The position numbers and the translations under genes are program-made. From JAVBSN01 sp031556525 (lineage in GTDB: Bacteria; Bacillota; Clostridia; Lachnospirales; Lachnospiraceae): 64,000 nt of DNA. Location of the stretch: positions 39,656 to 103,655 of the forward strand of contig JAVBSS010000004.1 in the NCBI GenBank assembly GCA_031556525.1, in the 5' to 3' direction. Below are positions 1 through 7,334 of the stretch, piece by piece (the first letter of the stretch is position 1; the number at the start of each line of letters is the position of its first letter). The notes beneath the pieces were generated by a model, which worked only from the letters and a program-made list of their open reading frames with translations, was not told where the DNA came from and searched no databases.

Positions 1-290
1 TACCCTCTGATACTATCTGTTTTATATCCCACTGTATTACAGTGCCCTGAACATTCCACTCAGCAAACCATTTTTTAACTTGATTAAGACCATGGTATTC
101 TGGTCCATAGCACTCGCTGTAGACTATATCATCAGCAAATGTTTCTTCTAATAAATTTATCTAATATATCTTCCATAGGATACTCTGAAATATTAGAATC
201 AAAAGTTTCATTTTCTCCGTATTGTAGTTCTTGTTCAAACATAATAGATGTAACATACGAAAGTTCTGGTTGTCGATCTTCATTTGGAAT
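1..290 (-). pseudogene. NTF2/SnoaL-like protein, partial and frameshifted
   Basis: The gene enters from beyond the window's left edge on the minus strand. Bases 1 to about 155 read as an NTF2/SnoaL-like stretch (residues such as ETFADDIVYSE, HGLNQVKKWFAEWN, WDIKQIV). The part nearer the start (about 155-290) is open in a different frame and ends in MEDILD. Removing one base from the A run in GATAAATTT near 155-158 joins MEDILD to NLLEETFADD in one frame, so a single-base insertion is the simplest reading. No good start codon or ribosome site is seen for the upstream part before the DUF3788 gene. NTF2-fold proteins are small ligand-binding or enzyme scaffolds, and no function can be assigned here. 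The family call rests on pattern only. Confidence 0.45.
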
Positions 291-299
291 TTAATAATT

Positions 300-722
300 T
301 TATACCAAGGAATATTTTATTTCCATGAGCTTTTCCACTATTACCACATCATCTTGCTCCTGAATCAATATATCAAATGTCCTTCCCGCATTGTTGTTTT
401 CGCCAGACTCAATAATTTCAACAATTTTATCTGTAAATCCTTCTTTTTTTGCTAAATTAGCTCCTTTTTTACCCAATGCAAAAGATACATAAAATCCATT
501 TACCACAGGAGTCAGGTATAATAAATTCTTTTTCTTCTTCAAGAGTACTAGGCTCCATCCCCATGCTCTTCCATAAAACTTCCACTCACAAGAAATCGTC
601 GGATCATATGTTTTAACAAAGGTTAAATATTTATCCCAAAATTCTTTTTTATCTTGTAAAATATCTTTTATATTATTCTCTTGTGGTTGTAATTCCTTTT
701 CCAAAAAATAACTTTTCGCCAT
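300..722 (-). CDS. DUF3788-like protein
   Basis: Predicted 140-aa protein of unknown function. The central block YGRAWGWSLVLLKKKKNLLY followed by NGFYVSFALG matches what I recall of the DUF3788 family, small soluble proteins common in Firmicutes accessory regions. The ATG at 722 is chosen because it follows an AGAGAGGG ribosome site and gives the usual family length. A longer in-frame reading back to a TTG at 845 would run through the recurring boundary motif at 739-751 and lacks a ribosome site. It is the downstream member of a same-strand series of unrelated units, with 138 bases separating it from the next gene. No catalytic motif is visible. Confidence 0.6.
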   Translation of the reverse strand: MAKSYFLEKELQPQENNIKDILQDKKEFWDKYLTFVKTYDPTISCEWKFYGRAWGWSLVLLKKKKNLLYLTPVVNGFYVSFALGKKGANLAKKEGFTDKIVEIIESGENNNAGRTFDILIQEQDDVVIVEKLMEIKYSLV

Positions 723-738
723 ATTCTTCCCTCTCTCG

Positions 739-751
739 CAACTTCTGATTT
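739..751 (-). repeat. boundary motif copy (AAATCAGAAGTTG)
   Basis: On the minus strand this reads AAATCAGAAGTTG, immediately before the ribosome site of the DUF3788-like gene. Related copies occur at 2257-2270, 7091-7108, 7310-7331 and 9389-9410, each between the end of one accessory gene and the ribosome site of the next. Confidence 0.5.
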
Positions 752-860
752 GCCTACTTCTTCTTTTTATTTTCGATACTGGCAATTCATCATACATAGC
801 CTCGAATAGCTCACTCAAGTATTCTTTATTATCTAACTTTTCCAATCACTGACTGGATTT

Positions 861-1184
861 TTATATAACATAATCTCTCACTTGAATTTCAAGTAAATCA
901 AATTGTTGTATTCCATCAATCGTTTCCACCGCATCAGGTTCCATAGTACTAACTGTAGCAATACTTCTTCCATCTTCATCTTGGTATTTTTCAATCAATT
1001 CGCATCTTATAATTCCTGCTTGTGGCAAATCATTCTCTGAAATGGAAATTAGGCGGCTGACAATTGGAGTTTTTTCAATAAATATATGCTTTTTATTCCA
1101 CGCATCAATCAGACTACATTCAACAATATACGGAAACCCAGAATCATCAACTACTTTATTAATAGTCATTTCAATTTCAAACAT
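861..1184 (-). CDS. hypothetical protein, possible immunity-type
   Basis: 107-aa protein I do not recognise. It is acidic and appears beta-rich with no signal peptide or membrane segment, so a cytosolic location is expected. The start ATG follows AAGGTGG at 11 bases. It sits between msrA and the DUF3788-like gene on the same strand, and just upstream is a small inverted repeat (TATTAGAAA/TTTCTAATA near 1220). Size and neighbourhood resemble small immunity or accessory proteins of Firmicutes, but that is inference from context only. Confidence 0.5.
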   Translation of the reverse strand: MFEIEMTINKVVDDSGFPYIVECSLIDAWNKKHIFIEKTPIVSRLISISENDLPQAGIIRCELIEKYQDEDGRSIATVSTMEPDAVETIDGIQQFDLLEIQVRDYVI

Positions 1185-1248
1185 AGTTTACTATACCACC
1201 TTATACTTTGTATTAGAAATTTTCTAATATCTGATTGTTACTCACCCG

Positions 1249-1722
1249 TTATTTTATATATTTATTTAATAGTTGTTCTGAAATATGGCAATAATCGTTT
1301 GGGCATCGTCCCAATCTATCTTGATGTTCATCTGCACTTTTAATATAGTTATTAAGACTGAGAACTTCTACCATAATTTTTTCACTATCTTCTCTTTTAA
1401 ATATATAATCTCTAGCTATATCTAGATGTTGATTATCTTCACTGTACACACCAGTTCGATACTTTTGACCGACATCATCTCCTTGCTTATTCAGACTATA
1501 AGGGTCAATGATTTCAAAAAAGTAATCCATCAATTGATAAACAGACACAATTTGGGGATTGAAACTTGTTTTAACACATTCAGCATAGCCATCATAATCA
1601 CTATACAAGGTATTTGTTGTGCCGTTCGCTCTTCCTGCTTCAGTAGATATTACACCATCTAAAGTTTTAATAAATGCCTGTACTCCCCAGAGGCAACCTC
1701 CGGCAAAATATATTGTTTCCAT
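1249..1722 (-). CDS. msrA: peptide-methionine (S)-S-oxide reductase, divergent
   Basis: 157-aa MsrA-family protein, which reduces methionine-S-sulfoxide in oxidised proteins. The N-terminal FAGGCLWG motif places the catalytic cysteine at residue 10. The family landmarks QGDDVGQKYRTGVY and EHQDRLGRCPNDYC are present, while the usual GYAGG and GHAE segments are altered to GRANG and GYAE, so it is a divergent member. Length is typical for the stand-alone form. The ATG follows a GGAG ribosome site. It overlaps by 64 bases the end of a small upstream reading frame (1659-1886). A 29-base stretch of this gene (1565-1593) is nearly duplicated at 4278-4306, a sign of past recombination in this array. 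Confidence 0.85.
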   Translation of the reverse strand: METIYFAGGCLWGVQAFIKTLDGVISTEAGRANGTTNTLYSDYDGYAECVKTSFNPQIVSVYQLMDYFFEIIDPYSLNKQGDDVGQKYRTGVYSEDNQHLDIARDYIFKREDSEKIMVEVLSLNNYIKSADEHQDRLGRCPNDYCHISEQLLNKYIK

Positions 1723-1886
1723 ATCAATATTCTCCAGTTATATAAATTATCTGTACTCATAAACGCCCAATCAAATTCTGATTTATATCTTATAATCTCA
1801 TCTTTTGTTTCTAAGGTTTTTACAGTTTCTCTTAATTTGTGCAAACAATGTGCAGCTTGTTCCTTTACTTCATAATTCTTGTGCAA
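1659..1886 (-). CDS. small hypothetical protein, possibly a gene remnant
   Basis: 75 codons beginning at a TTG that overlaps the end of the 1870-2241 gene. Residues 1 to about 50 (charged and helical, including HCLHKLRETVKTLETKDE) look like real protein. The last 25 or so codons run out of frame through the start of msrA and look like chance sequence. This suggests the natural 3' end was lost or the frame is broken near 1735. The ribosome site is weak. No family is recognised. It may be the leftover of a gene cut when the neighbouring msrA unit arrived. Confidence 0.3.
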   Translation of the reverse strand: MHKNYEVKEQAAHCLHKLRETVKTLETKDEIIRYKSEFDWAFMSTDNLYNWRILIWKQYILPEVASGEYRHLLKL

Positions 1887-2241
1887 TTTCTTCTAATTGA
1901 TAGATGTACTTAAACCGCATCAAACCATCAGAGTCTGATTCCTGCCCTTCTAACTCTTCTTTTAATGAATTGCTTTCATCAATAACAAAATAAATACATT
2001 GACAACCGTATTTGGCCGCTTTAGGCATGAAATAGTTAGCGACCCATTGTGTATCTTCTGGTATGTTTTCGAACCCAGTTCTCGTGTCAGCAACGTAATT
2101 ACATTTGTACTGGTTTATAATTTCTAATGCGTATTCTAAAGGTTTTCTATAATCATCTTTACTACAAAATTGTTTCCACTTTACAAATACTACATTGTAA
2201 TTCTCTTCATATTTCACGTCACAATATTTAGATAAATACAT
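1870..2241 (-). CDS. hypothetical protein, STAS/SpoIIAA-like fold possible
   Basis: 123-aa cytosolic protein. The pattern (FVKWKQFCSKDDYRKPLEYAL, then YVADTRTG, then IPEDTQWVANYFMPKAAKYG) resembles small STAS/SpoIIAA-like proteins with a beta-strand, helix and a conserved D-x-R segment. This is a fold-level impression, not a firm family match. The ATG is preceded by GGAGGTGG. A boundary motif (2257-2270) lies just upstream, following the SUFU stop codon. Function unknown. Confidence 0.5.
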   Translation of the reverse strand: MYLSKYCDVKYEENYNVVFVKWKQFCSKDDYRKPLEYALEIINQYKCNYVADTRTGFENIPEDTQWVANYFMPKAAKYGCQCIYFVIDESNSLKEELEGQESDSDGLMRFKYIYQLEEIAQEL

Positions 2242-2256
2242 CTATTTCCACCTCCA

Positions 2257-2270
2257 TAACTTCCGATTTA
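2257..2270 (-). repeat. boundary motif copy (TAAATCGGAAGTTA)
   Basis: Minus-strand variant of the recurring accessory-array motif. Its first three bases are the stop codon of the SUFU gene, and it is followed directly by the ribosome site of the next gene. Confidence 0.45.
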
Positions 2271-2933
2271 CAAAACTGACTTTCTACTATAATCAGTTAC
2301 ATCACTACCTATTTTTTCATATAGTTCTTTTACTGTCGTTTCTCTGTTTTTTAACGCTAGCAATTCTTCATTTGTAGCTCCAATAAATTCCACAAAATCA
2401 ACCATTCCATTTGGTGTACTAATTGATTTAAAATTAGTATCTGGTATTGTAATAAAACCAGTTATATCCGATTTAGTTTTTGCGTCTATACCCGCCGTTT
2501 GACCTGTGTATAGGTACTCATATTGGTTAAAAACTTCACCTTGAGTAAAAGTGATTCTTGCAATTTGTTGTAATAGTCCACATATACATTTTATTTCTGC
2601 TTCTTCATCTTCATAGTTGTCCTTTTTTAGTTTAAAAGTAAACTCCATTCCGTAACCACTAATATCTTTATCATCTGTTTCCTTTTCATATAATTCAGAT
2701 AATCCATATGTAACAAAATGCCAATAATCCCCGCCATCATATATACTTATTCCTTGAAGAGGATCATTGCCCCCAAAACGCCAACTTATAAGTGTTCCAT
2801 AATGCTTAGGCTCCTTCTGATTCGGATACACATTTTCACATTCAGTAGTAATAGCATCCCAGCCTAACGCTTTTGGTTCTATACTTTCTTCATTTTTTCT
2901 ATTACCCATCTTGAATTTATCAAATATTTTCAT
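2268..2933 (-). CDS. SUFU (suppressor of fused) domain protein
   Basis: 221-aa protein with the bacterial SUFU signature: GWDAITTECENVYPNQKEPKHYG near residue 24, then DPLQGISIYDGGDYWHFVTYGLSELYEKE, GYGMEFTFKL and a C-terminal DFVEFIGATNEEL segment. Stand-alone bacterial SUFU proteins are often immunity proteins of polymorphic toxin systems, where they bind and neutralise a cognate toxin. That role is established for the family at large and only inferred here, since no toxin gene lies in the window. It carries a GGGGGG-type ribosome site and neighbours another immunity-type gene (SUKH). Confidence 0.85.
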   Translation of the reverse strand: MKIFDKFKMGNRKNEESIEPKALGWDAITTECENVYPNQKEPKHYGTLISWRFGGNDPLQGISIYDGGDYWHFVTYGLSELYEKETDDKDISGYGMEFTFKLKKDNYEDEEAEIKCICGLLQQIARITFTQGEVFNQYEYLYTGQTAGIDAKTKSDITGFITIPDTNFKSISTPNGMVDFVEFIGATNEELLALKNRETTVKELYEKIGSDVTDYSRKSVL

Positions 2934-2976
2934 AATTATCTTTTCCCCCTATAATTTTGTATTCTCATACCGATTA

Positions 2977-3366
2977 TTATATTTTCTCTCCAGATAGAAA
3001 CGCTTCTAACATTTCTTCTATTGTATCGAACTCATAATCATTGCCAAAAGATTCATCTCCTGCATCTCCAATGGCATATTTATGTTTGTCAATAAGACAA
3101 CGAAATGTCCATAGATCCCTTTGTCCGAGCCATAAACACCCATCTTCATACCACTCAAAAATTGTTATATCATCACATTCAAAATATTCAAAAAAATTGT
3201 TGTTCAACTTATAATATTCTAGTAACTCCTCTGTTATAGCAGATGGAACATTGTAGGTCTTACAGTTTTTTTGAAAAGTTTGTAATTGTTCTTCTGTTGC
3301 TGGTTCACAATCATATTCATAATCCTCATCATTGTATTTATTAAACATATCCTGTATTCTGTTCAT
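2977..3366 (-). CDS. SMI1/KNR4 (SUKH) family immunity-like protein
   Basis: 129-aa acidic protein with SUKH-like features: an N-terminal helix, P-S-A-I-T-E-E-L-L-E-Y-Y near residue 41, the turn DITIFEWYEDGCLWLG, and FGNDYEFDTIEEMLEAFLSG at the end. SUKH proteins are common immunity proteins of nuclease toxins in contact-dependent and polymorphic toxin systems. The start follows AGGAGGAAACC. It stands between the SUFU and DUF6678-like genes. The immunity role is inferred from family and neighbours. Confidence 0.7.
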   Translation of the reverse strand: MNRIQDMFNKYNDEDYEYDCEPATEEQLQTFQKNCKTYNVPSAITEELLEYYKLNNNFFEYFECDDITIFEWYEDGCLWLGQRDLWTFRCLIDKHKYAIGDAGDESFGNDYEFDTIEEMLEAFLSGEKI

Positions 3367-3426
3367 TGGTTTCCTCCTAAAATTTGAATTTTCATAGCCA
3401 CATATGATGCTTTGAATATCTCTTAA

Positions 3427-3861
3427 TTACCGATAGCCATAAATAATATAGCTACCATTTTGTTTCACAAAAGAAATATTAAATTTTCTTAAGATATCTA
3501 GAAATTCACTAGTTTCATCTAAAATTTCATCCTCTATTAATCGTCCTTGGTGCTTTAAAAGACGTGGCCTGATTTTAATCCATTCTACTGAATAAAAAGG
3601 TGTAGCATAAATATCACCACCCAAATAGTTGTCTAAATAAAAACCCCAATCACCTGAATAATAAACATCTTCATTAAATTGATGATAATCAGTTTCTTCT
3701 TCGTCCAAACCCTTAATTACAAATGGTGGAAGAAATGGCAACTCACTTATACCTTCTTTTAATTCTTTCCACTTTGTATCATTCATCATTGAACAAAGTC
3801 CTCTTCTCTCAACTATCGACATAACTTTCTTTTTGTGTTTTTCAACGTTGTTAATATACAT
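3427..3861 (-). CDS. DUF6678-like protein
   Basis: 144-aa protein with a pattern I associate with DUF6678: KWKELKEGISELPFLPPF, then YYSGDWGFYLDNY, SVEWIKIRPR and a C-terminal NISFVKQNGSYIIYGY. Function of the family is unknown. The start at 3861 is preferred over an upstream in-frame ATG at 3903 because it follows GAGGTG with ideal spacing. It is cytosolic by sequence and part of the same-strand accessory array. Confidence 0.6.
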   Translation of the reverse strand: MYINNVEKHKKKVMSIVERRGLCSMMNDTKWKELKEGISELPFLPPFVIKGLDEEETDYHQFNEDVYYSGDWGFYLDNYLGGDIYATPFYSVEWIKIRPRLLKHQGRLIEDEILDETSEFLDILRKFNISFVKQNGSYIIYGYR

Positions 3862-3916
3862 AAAAATTTCACCTCTTGCTAATATAAATAATTCCATCAA
3901 CAAATTTTAACTAACA

Positions 3917-4246
3917 CTATTTTTGATAAGATACTTTGCTTACTGGTTCTAATTCATATTCCCAATTTTCAAAATCAGGAACAACTACATAATTCTTATC
4001 AAAATAACAACGTACATATTGTGCAGCTCTTAATTCAGAGTATTTATAATTCGTAACACTTCCGTCCTCATCCAATTCAAGATTATTCATAAATATAGCA
4101 AATGCTCGTTCAACAAAACTGCTCTCCTCTTTCATATCCTCACTAGTATAATCAATTCCTTCTAACAACGGATATCCTAATGTACCATGTGCAAACCAAT
4201 ATGCGAATTGTCTTACTGATCCACATACATATTTATTAACTTTCAC
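3917..4246 (-). CDS. DUF7677-like hypothetical protein
   Basis: About 109-aa protein with the conserved core RQFAYWFAHGTLGYPLLEGIDY followed by ERAFAIFMNNLELDEDG, a pattern I tentatively link to DUF7677. The GTG at 4246 is taken as start because a strong GGGGAGGT lies upstream. The frame stays open to 4315, but the extra 23 codons include a piece nearly identical to an internal part of msrA and look like a recombination scar, not coding sequence. Function unknown. Confidence 0.55.
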   Translation of the reverse strand: MKVNKYVCGSVRQFAYWFAHGTLGYPLLEGIDYTSEDMKEESSFVERAFAIFMNNLELDEDGSVTNYKYSELRAAQYVRCYFDKNYVVVPDFENWEYELEPVSKVSYQK

Positions 4247-4277
4247 AATCAAATTACCTCCCCAAATACACATTCTG

Positions 4278-4306
4278 CTTATTTTAACACTTTCAGCATA
4301 ACCATC
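4278..4306 (-). repeat. msrA fragment (26 of 29 bases match 1565-1593)
   Basis: A 29-base stretch between the DUF4259 and DUF7677-like genes matches an internal piece of msrA at 26 positions and encodes a similar peptide (DGYAESVK against DGYAECVK). It is consistent with an older msrA copy having been deleted here during reshuffling of units. Confidence 0.5.
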
Positions 4307-4311
4307 CATGC

Positions 4312-4722
4312 TCACTTGCTAAACAATCTTTTTTGTATTGCAAGCTTATCCTCTCTCCATGAAGTGTATAACTCTTCGTTTTCTTCCCATAATTCTTTTA
4401 ATTCAGAGTTACTAGAAAGTACCATATCAATAGCTTTTACCGCTTTTTCTTTAAGTGAAGAAAAATCAATATTACTCAAAGCCTTTATCCATTTCAAATA
4501 ATCATCGTCATCGCATCGATGAGGCGTTCCATTTATTACACTGTCCATAACTGTAGCAGATACCAATGCATAATGTCCTTCATCATACTCAACATATTCG
4601 GATTCGATTACCTCATCAAAATATTTTTCCATTTCAGTAATAATATCTGCTGATGCTCTTAGATCCTCCAAAACGTCATAAGCAGTATCATCATCATATA
4701 CAGCATAATCCCATGCTCCCAT
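4312..4722 (-). CDS. DUF4259 domain protein
   Basis: 136-aa acidic protein beginning MGAWDYAVYDDDTAYDVLEDL, the hallmark N-terminus of DUF4259, with a following block GHYALVSATVMDSVINGT and a charged C-terminal helix. The family is small, cytosolic and widespread. Several members sit beside toxin or immunity genes, but no biochemical role is established to my knowledge. The start follows AGGAGG. It is the upstream neighbour of the DUF7677-like gene. Confidence 0.8.
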   Translation of the reverse strand: MGAWDYAVYDDDTAYDVLEDLRASADIITEMEKYFDEVIESEYVEYDEGHYALVSATVMDSVINGTPHRCDDDDYLKWIKALSNIDFSSLKEKAVKAIDMVLSSNSELKELWEENEELYTSWREDKLAIQKRLFSK

Positions 4723-4931
4723 AAATTTTACCTCCTAAATAAAATAATAATCTTATACAAACTATAATTCATCCACTTTAGAATCGCTTTCAGATCGGTC
4801 AATTCTAATTTAATTCTCTAAGTCTATCTGACAATCAATTAACTGATTAGCAATTTCAAAAACCTTTATTCTTCTTTTAGCTAATGTGATTTGAGACTTA
4901 TACCTTGTCAAACTTAAAAGCAACCTATTTT
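4723..4931. other. intergenic gap with a possible gene remnant
   Basis: No intact gene. On the minus strand about 4815-4925 encodes an unbroken helical peptide (core LAKRRIKVFEIANQLIDCQ) that continues out of frame from the end of the upstream gene and has no start signal, so it is best read as a degraded remnant. No terminator or repeat is obvious. Confidence 0.3.
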
Positions 4932-5297
4932 CTACTGCTTTATATAGATAATAAATTCTGCATTCTGAGTAGATGACGAAGCTTCAATGACCTTTTGAAA
5001 ATCAATTGAAACCTTTTTTGAAATATAATCAAAGAGAAATTTCTGATACAAATCATGTTCTGACGGAATAACAATAACATCTTTATGCAAAGTTATAGCC
5101 AATGCTACATCATCTACAAAAGGCCCCTTATCAGTGGTTAATATTGCTATTTTACTAATATCCGCAATTCTAAATGCAACTAGTTCGCTATTAATACATG
5201 CCTTTATTTCATTATCCATAATTTCAATCGTATCATTATTGTTAAGAACTTTAATGTTTATTTTATTAACCTTCTTAGACTTATCAAATATTCCCAT
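4932..5297 (-). CDS. hypothetical protein
   Basis: 121-aa soluble protein I cannot assign. It begins MGIFDKSKK and contains a strand-rich centre (FRIADISKIAILTTDKGPFVDDVALAITLHKDVIVIPS) followed by a helical segment. The central block is reminiscent of small PH- or barrel-like proteins that occur as immunity proteins, but this is not a firm match. Ribosome site GAGGAG lies at good distance. It is followed by the frameshifted PPOX gene. Confidence 0.5.
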   Translation of the reverse strand: MGIFDKSKKVNKINIKVLNNNDTIEIMDNEIKACINSELVAFRIADISKIAILTTDKGPFVDDVALAITLHKDVIVIPSEHDLYQKFLFDYISKKVSIDFQKVIEASSSTQNAEFIIYIKQ

Positions 5298-5329
5298 ATA
5301 GAATTATCTCCTCTAAGTGTTTATTTATT

Positions 5330-5721
5330 TTAGAAACAAATTACCTTCGTTTCTCCTGTAAGCGAATAAATTGTTGCCACCGCATCCTTAAGATATAATA
5401 CTTGCATATTATCATCATCTGCCTTGTACATTCCTTTTAAAGAAGGATAAGTCTCTAACATATGCTCTTTTGCTTCTATTCGATCATCTTCTTCAACCAC
5501 TGCTTGGATTCTAATCCATCGCTCGCCATCATAAGCACAAATCTCAACTTTAGGGTTTACTGCCATTTGTTTTGAAACCTTTTTAATTTTTCCAGTCTCA
5601 ATATATAGATGCTCTTCAAAAATATCCACCGTCCCAAATGGTCTAACTCTTGGCTATTTTCTTCTACAGTGGCTAAAAAATAAGTTTCACATTTCTTCAA
5701 AAAATTATAAACTTCTATCAT
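5330..5721 (-). pseudogene. pyridoxamine 5'-phosphate oxidase (PPOX)-family protein, frameshifted
   Basis: The 99-codon 3' part (from 5629) encodes the C-terminal two thirds of a split-barrel FMN-binding PPOX protein: IETGKIKKVSKQMAVNPKVEICAYDG, YPSLKGMYKADDDNMQVLYL and IYSLTGETK. The natural start lies at the ATG at 5721, preceded by AGGAGG, and gives the expected N-terminus IEVYNFLKKCETYFLATVEEN. The frames join at about 5654-5656, where adding one base (AAT-CAG-CCA in place of AATAGCCA) restores the family sequence NQPRVRPFGTVDIF. A single-base deletion has therefore inactivated an otherwise intact gene. It was probably a flavin- or F420-dependent oxidoreductase-like protein. Confidence 0.8.
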
Positions 5722-5735
5722 GATATTTCCTCCTC

Positions 5736-6083
5736 TTAAACAATGTTTTCACCTAATATTATTTTAGGCATTGTGGTCAAACAACGGTTCCATCGCTTGT
5801 AGAATTTCTCTATACCAAGTTTTGATATCCTTGCATGTACTTCCTCATTTTCCAATACCCAGTATAGAACATAAGTTACCTTTCCCACGTTTCTTGTAAG
5901 ACGAAGGGGTAATTCACCCTCTTTAACTGCATTAAAATCCTTTTGTCGGTGAGTACGCTTTATATAGTGAACATCAACAACACCTTCTTGACTTAAATAA
6001 AATTCAGCTACTTCTTTCATTAACTCTTCGATTTCATCTAACTTTGTTAATTTAGCTTCATATATGCATATTTCATTAAACAT
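5736..6083 (-). CDS. hypothetical protein, possible dimeric alpha-beta barrel
   Basis: 115-aa soluble protein of unknown function. It opens with a strand, then a long helix (KLDEIEELMKEVAEFYLSQEG) and a strand ending VVDVHYIKRTHRQ, a layout that resembles the ABM/ferredoxin-like dimeric barrel. This is a structural impression only. The ATG at 6083 is chosen for its GGAGG ribosome site over the in-frame ATG 12 bases upstream. The next gene upstream encodes a GNAT acetyltransferase. Confidence 0.5.
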   Translation of the reverse strand: MFNEICIYEAKLTKLDEIEELMKEVAEFYLSQEGVVDVHYIKRTHRQKDFNAVKEGELPLRLTRNVGKVTYVLYWVLENEEVHARISKLGIEKFYKRWNRCLTTMPKIILGENIV

Positions 6084-6100
6084 AAATACCTCCATACATT

Positions 6101-6601
6101 CTATTTAACATATTTCTTTTGCAAAATATATCGGCTACTTTCAGCATCCAATAATCTGAAACCGCAAGATAACAGTGTCCCTTCTGAAGCCTTGTTTTCT
6201 TTGTCAATATCAGCTGTAACTATTTGCGCATCTTGAAAAGAAAATATTTTGTTCACAAGCAAAGAAATCATTTTCTTACCTAGACCTTTACCAATGTAAT
6301 CTTCTTCTCCTATTAAATAATCAATTCCATACGAACCTGTAAGTGATAGTGTTCCAAAATCCTCATCACTACTATCCACACATTTGTAGTATTGGCATAA
6401 TCCAATTGGACACCCTTGCCACACCACAATGAGGTGAGTTAGCCATTGATATTGTCCATTGCGTTCTTTTATCTCTGTCATCCAGTCATCAATTGTAACC
6501 TCAAGATGTGGTATCTCATACCACCTTTTCACATGTTCCTTATTCAACCATCCTTCTACTAATGGAATATCGCTATCACCTAGCAATCTTAATTCTAACA
6601 T
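6101..6601 (-). CDS. GNAT acetyltransferase, AAC(6')-like
   Basis: 166-aa GCN5-related N-acetyltransferase expected to use acetyl-CoA. It shows the AAC(6')-Ib-type layout: LRLLGDSDIPLVEGWL at the start, then W and Y residues in the substrate region, the acceptor-site strand GSYGIDYLIGEEDYIGKGLGKKMI with the G-K-G-L-G-K acetyl-CoA pyrophosphate loop near residue 105, and ADIDKENKASEGTLLSCGF at the end. Members of this branch include aminoglycoside acetyltransferases, but the substrate here cannot be told from sequence. It is a single-gene unit in the accessory array with its own ribosome site (AGGAG). Confidence 0.8.
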   Translation of the reverse strand: MLELRLLGDSDIPLVEGWLNKEHVKRWYEIPHLEVTIDDWMTEIKERNGQYQWLTHLIVVWQGCPIGLCQYYKCVDSSDEDFGTLSLTGSYGIDYLIGEEDYIGKGLGKKMISLLVNKIFSFQDAQIVTADIDKENKASEGTLLSCGFRLLDAESSRYILQKKYVK

Positions 6602-6640
6602 AGTTGCACTCCTAATTTCTTATCTTTCATTAACTTTAAA

Positions 6641-7081
6641 TTATCGCTCCCATTTCAGATAAACCATATCTACTAACTGGACTCCATCTTCAAACATAGG
6701 ATGGTCATAATTATCTATAAAGAAATTCTTTTCTCTGTGTGATTCTTTAAAGTCGCAGCTTTTATAAAAAGAAAGTGCTGAATAACAGTCACCCGTTCCA
6801 ACAAACAGAACATTACAGTCAGAACAATGAGTAAACAGAAATTCTATCAGCTTTTTTCCATACCCTTTTCGCCAAAAATCAGGCAAAACAGCAATGTTTT
6901 TAAGTTCATAAATGCCATCGGCTTCTTGTGTAATTACACATTCGGCTTTAACACCATCGTCATCCAAAATAAACATTTCACCTCTCTCAAGGTATTTATC
7001 TATCATATATTCCGATTCATCCGCCAACAATAGCAGGTCAATATAGTTTTTCTTGTTGTCTGCAATTTTTCTTATATCCAT
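6641..7081 (-). CDS. GNAT acetyltransferase
   Basis: About 146-aa GNAT protein. Motif A is clear: ELKNIAVLPDFWRKGYGKKLIEFLF, with the R-K-G-Y-G-K acetyl-CoA loop, followed by LFVGTGDCYSALSFYKSCDF, the usual motif B. The substrate is unknown. The ATG at 7081 has a GGGGAG ribosome site and is preferred over an upstream TTG at 7093. A boundary motif lies immediately upstream (7091-7108). It forms a pair of acetyltransferase genes with 6101-6601, but they are too divergent to be a recent duplication. Confidence 0.8.
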   Translation of the reverse strand: MDIRKIADNKKNYIDLLLLADESEYMIDKYLERGEMFILDDDGVKAECVITQEADGIYELKNIAVLPDFWRKGYGKKLIEFLFTHCSDCNVLFVGTGDCYSALSFYKSCDFKESHREKNFFIDNYDHPMFEDGVQLVDMVYLKWER

Positions 7082-7090
7082 TACACTCCC

Positions 7091-7108
7091 CAAACTTCTA
7101 ACTTATTT
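7091..7108 (-). repeat. boundary motif copy (AAATAAGTTAGAAGTTTG)
   Basis: Minus-strand variant of the accessory-array motif. It follows the stop codon of the broken membrane protein gene and precedes the ribosome site of the GNAT gene. Confidence 0.4.
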
Positions 7109-7315
7109 ATCTGTCTGTCATATTACTTCTCTTGATTACAAAATCAACTACATAAAACAATATAAACAGTACAATTCCAAAAAAACAGAATACCAATTCA
7201 TATGCAAGTAGATTAAATTAACATATCTATCCAAAGGAGTAAATGTAATCGAAAAATATATGATCAATACAAATATCATAATTATAGCCAAAATTTCTTT
7301 TATTTCCTCCACAAC
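7107..7315 (-). pseudogene. small membrane protein, frameshifted in a T run
   Basis: Minus-strand reading from about 7315 gives a hydrophobic segment (ILAIIMIFVLIIYFSITF) followed by LDRYVNLIYLHMNWYSVF. At a run of seven T bases (7179-7185) the frame is lost. One extra T would continue it into FGIVLFILFYVVDFVIKRSN and the stop at 7107. Together this is a plausible two-segment membrane protein of about 68 residues. The start codon is uncertain because GGAGG sits just after a GTG. It could be a true pseudogene, a phase-variable gene or a read error. Confidence 0.45.
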
Positions 7316-7331
7316 TTCTGATTTATCTCAT
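7310..7331 (-). repeat. boundary motif copy, long form
   Basis: Minus strand reads ATGAGATAAATCAGAAGTTG followed by TGGAGG. The first 20 bases differ at one position from the copy at 9389-9410, although the genes on either side are unrelated. Confidence 0.55.
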
Positions 7332-7334
7332 CAT

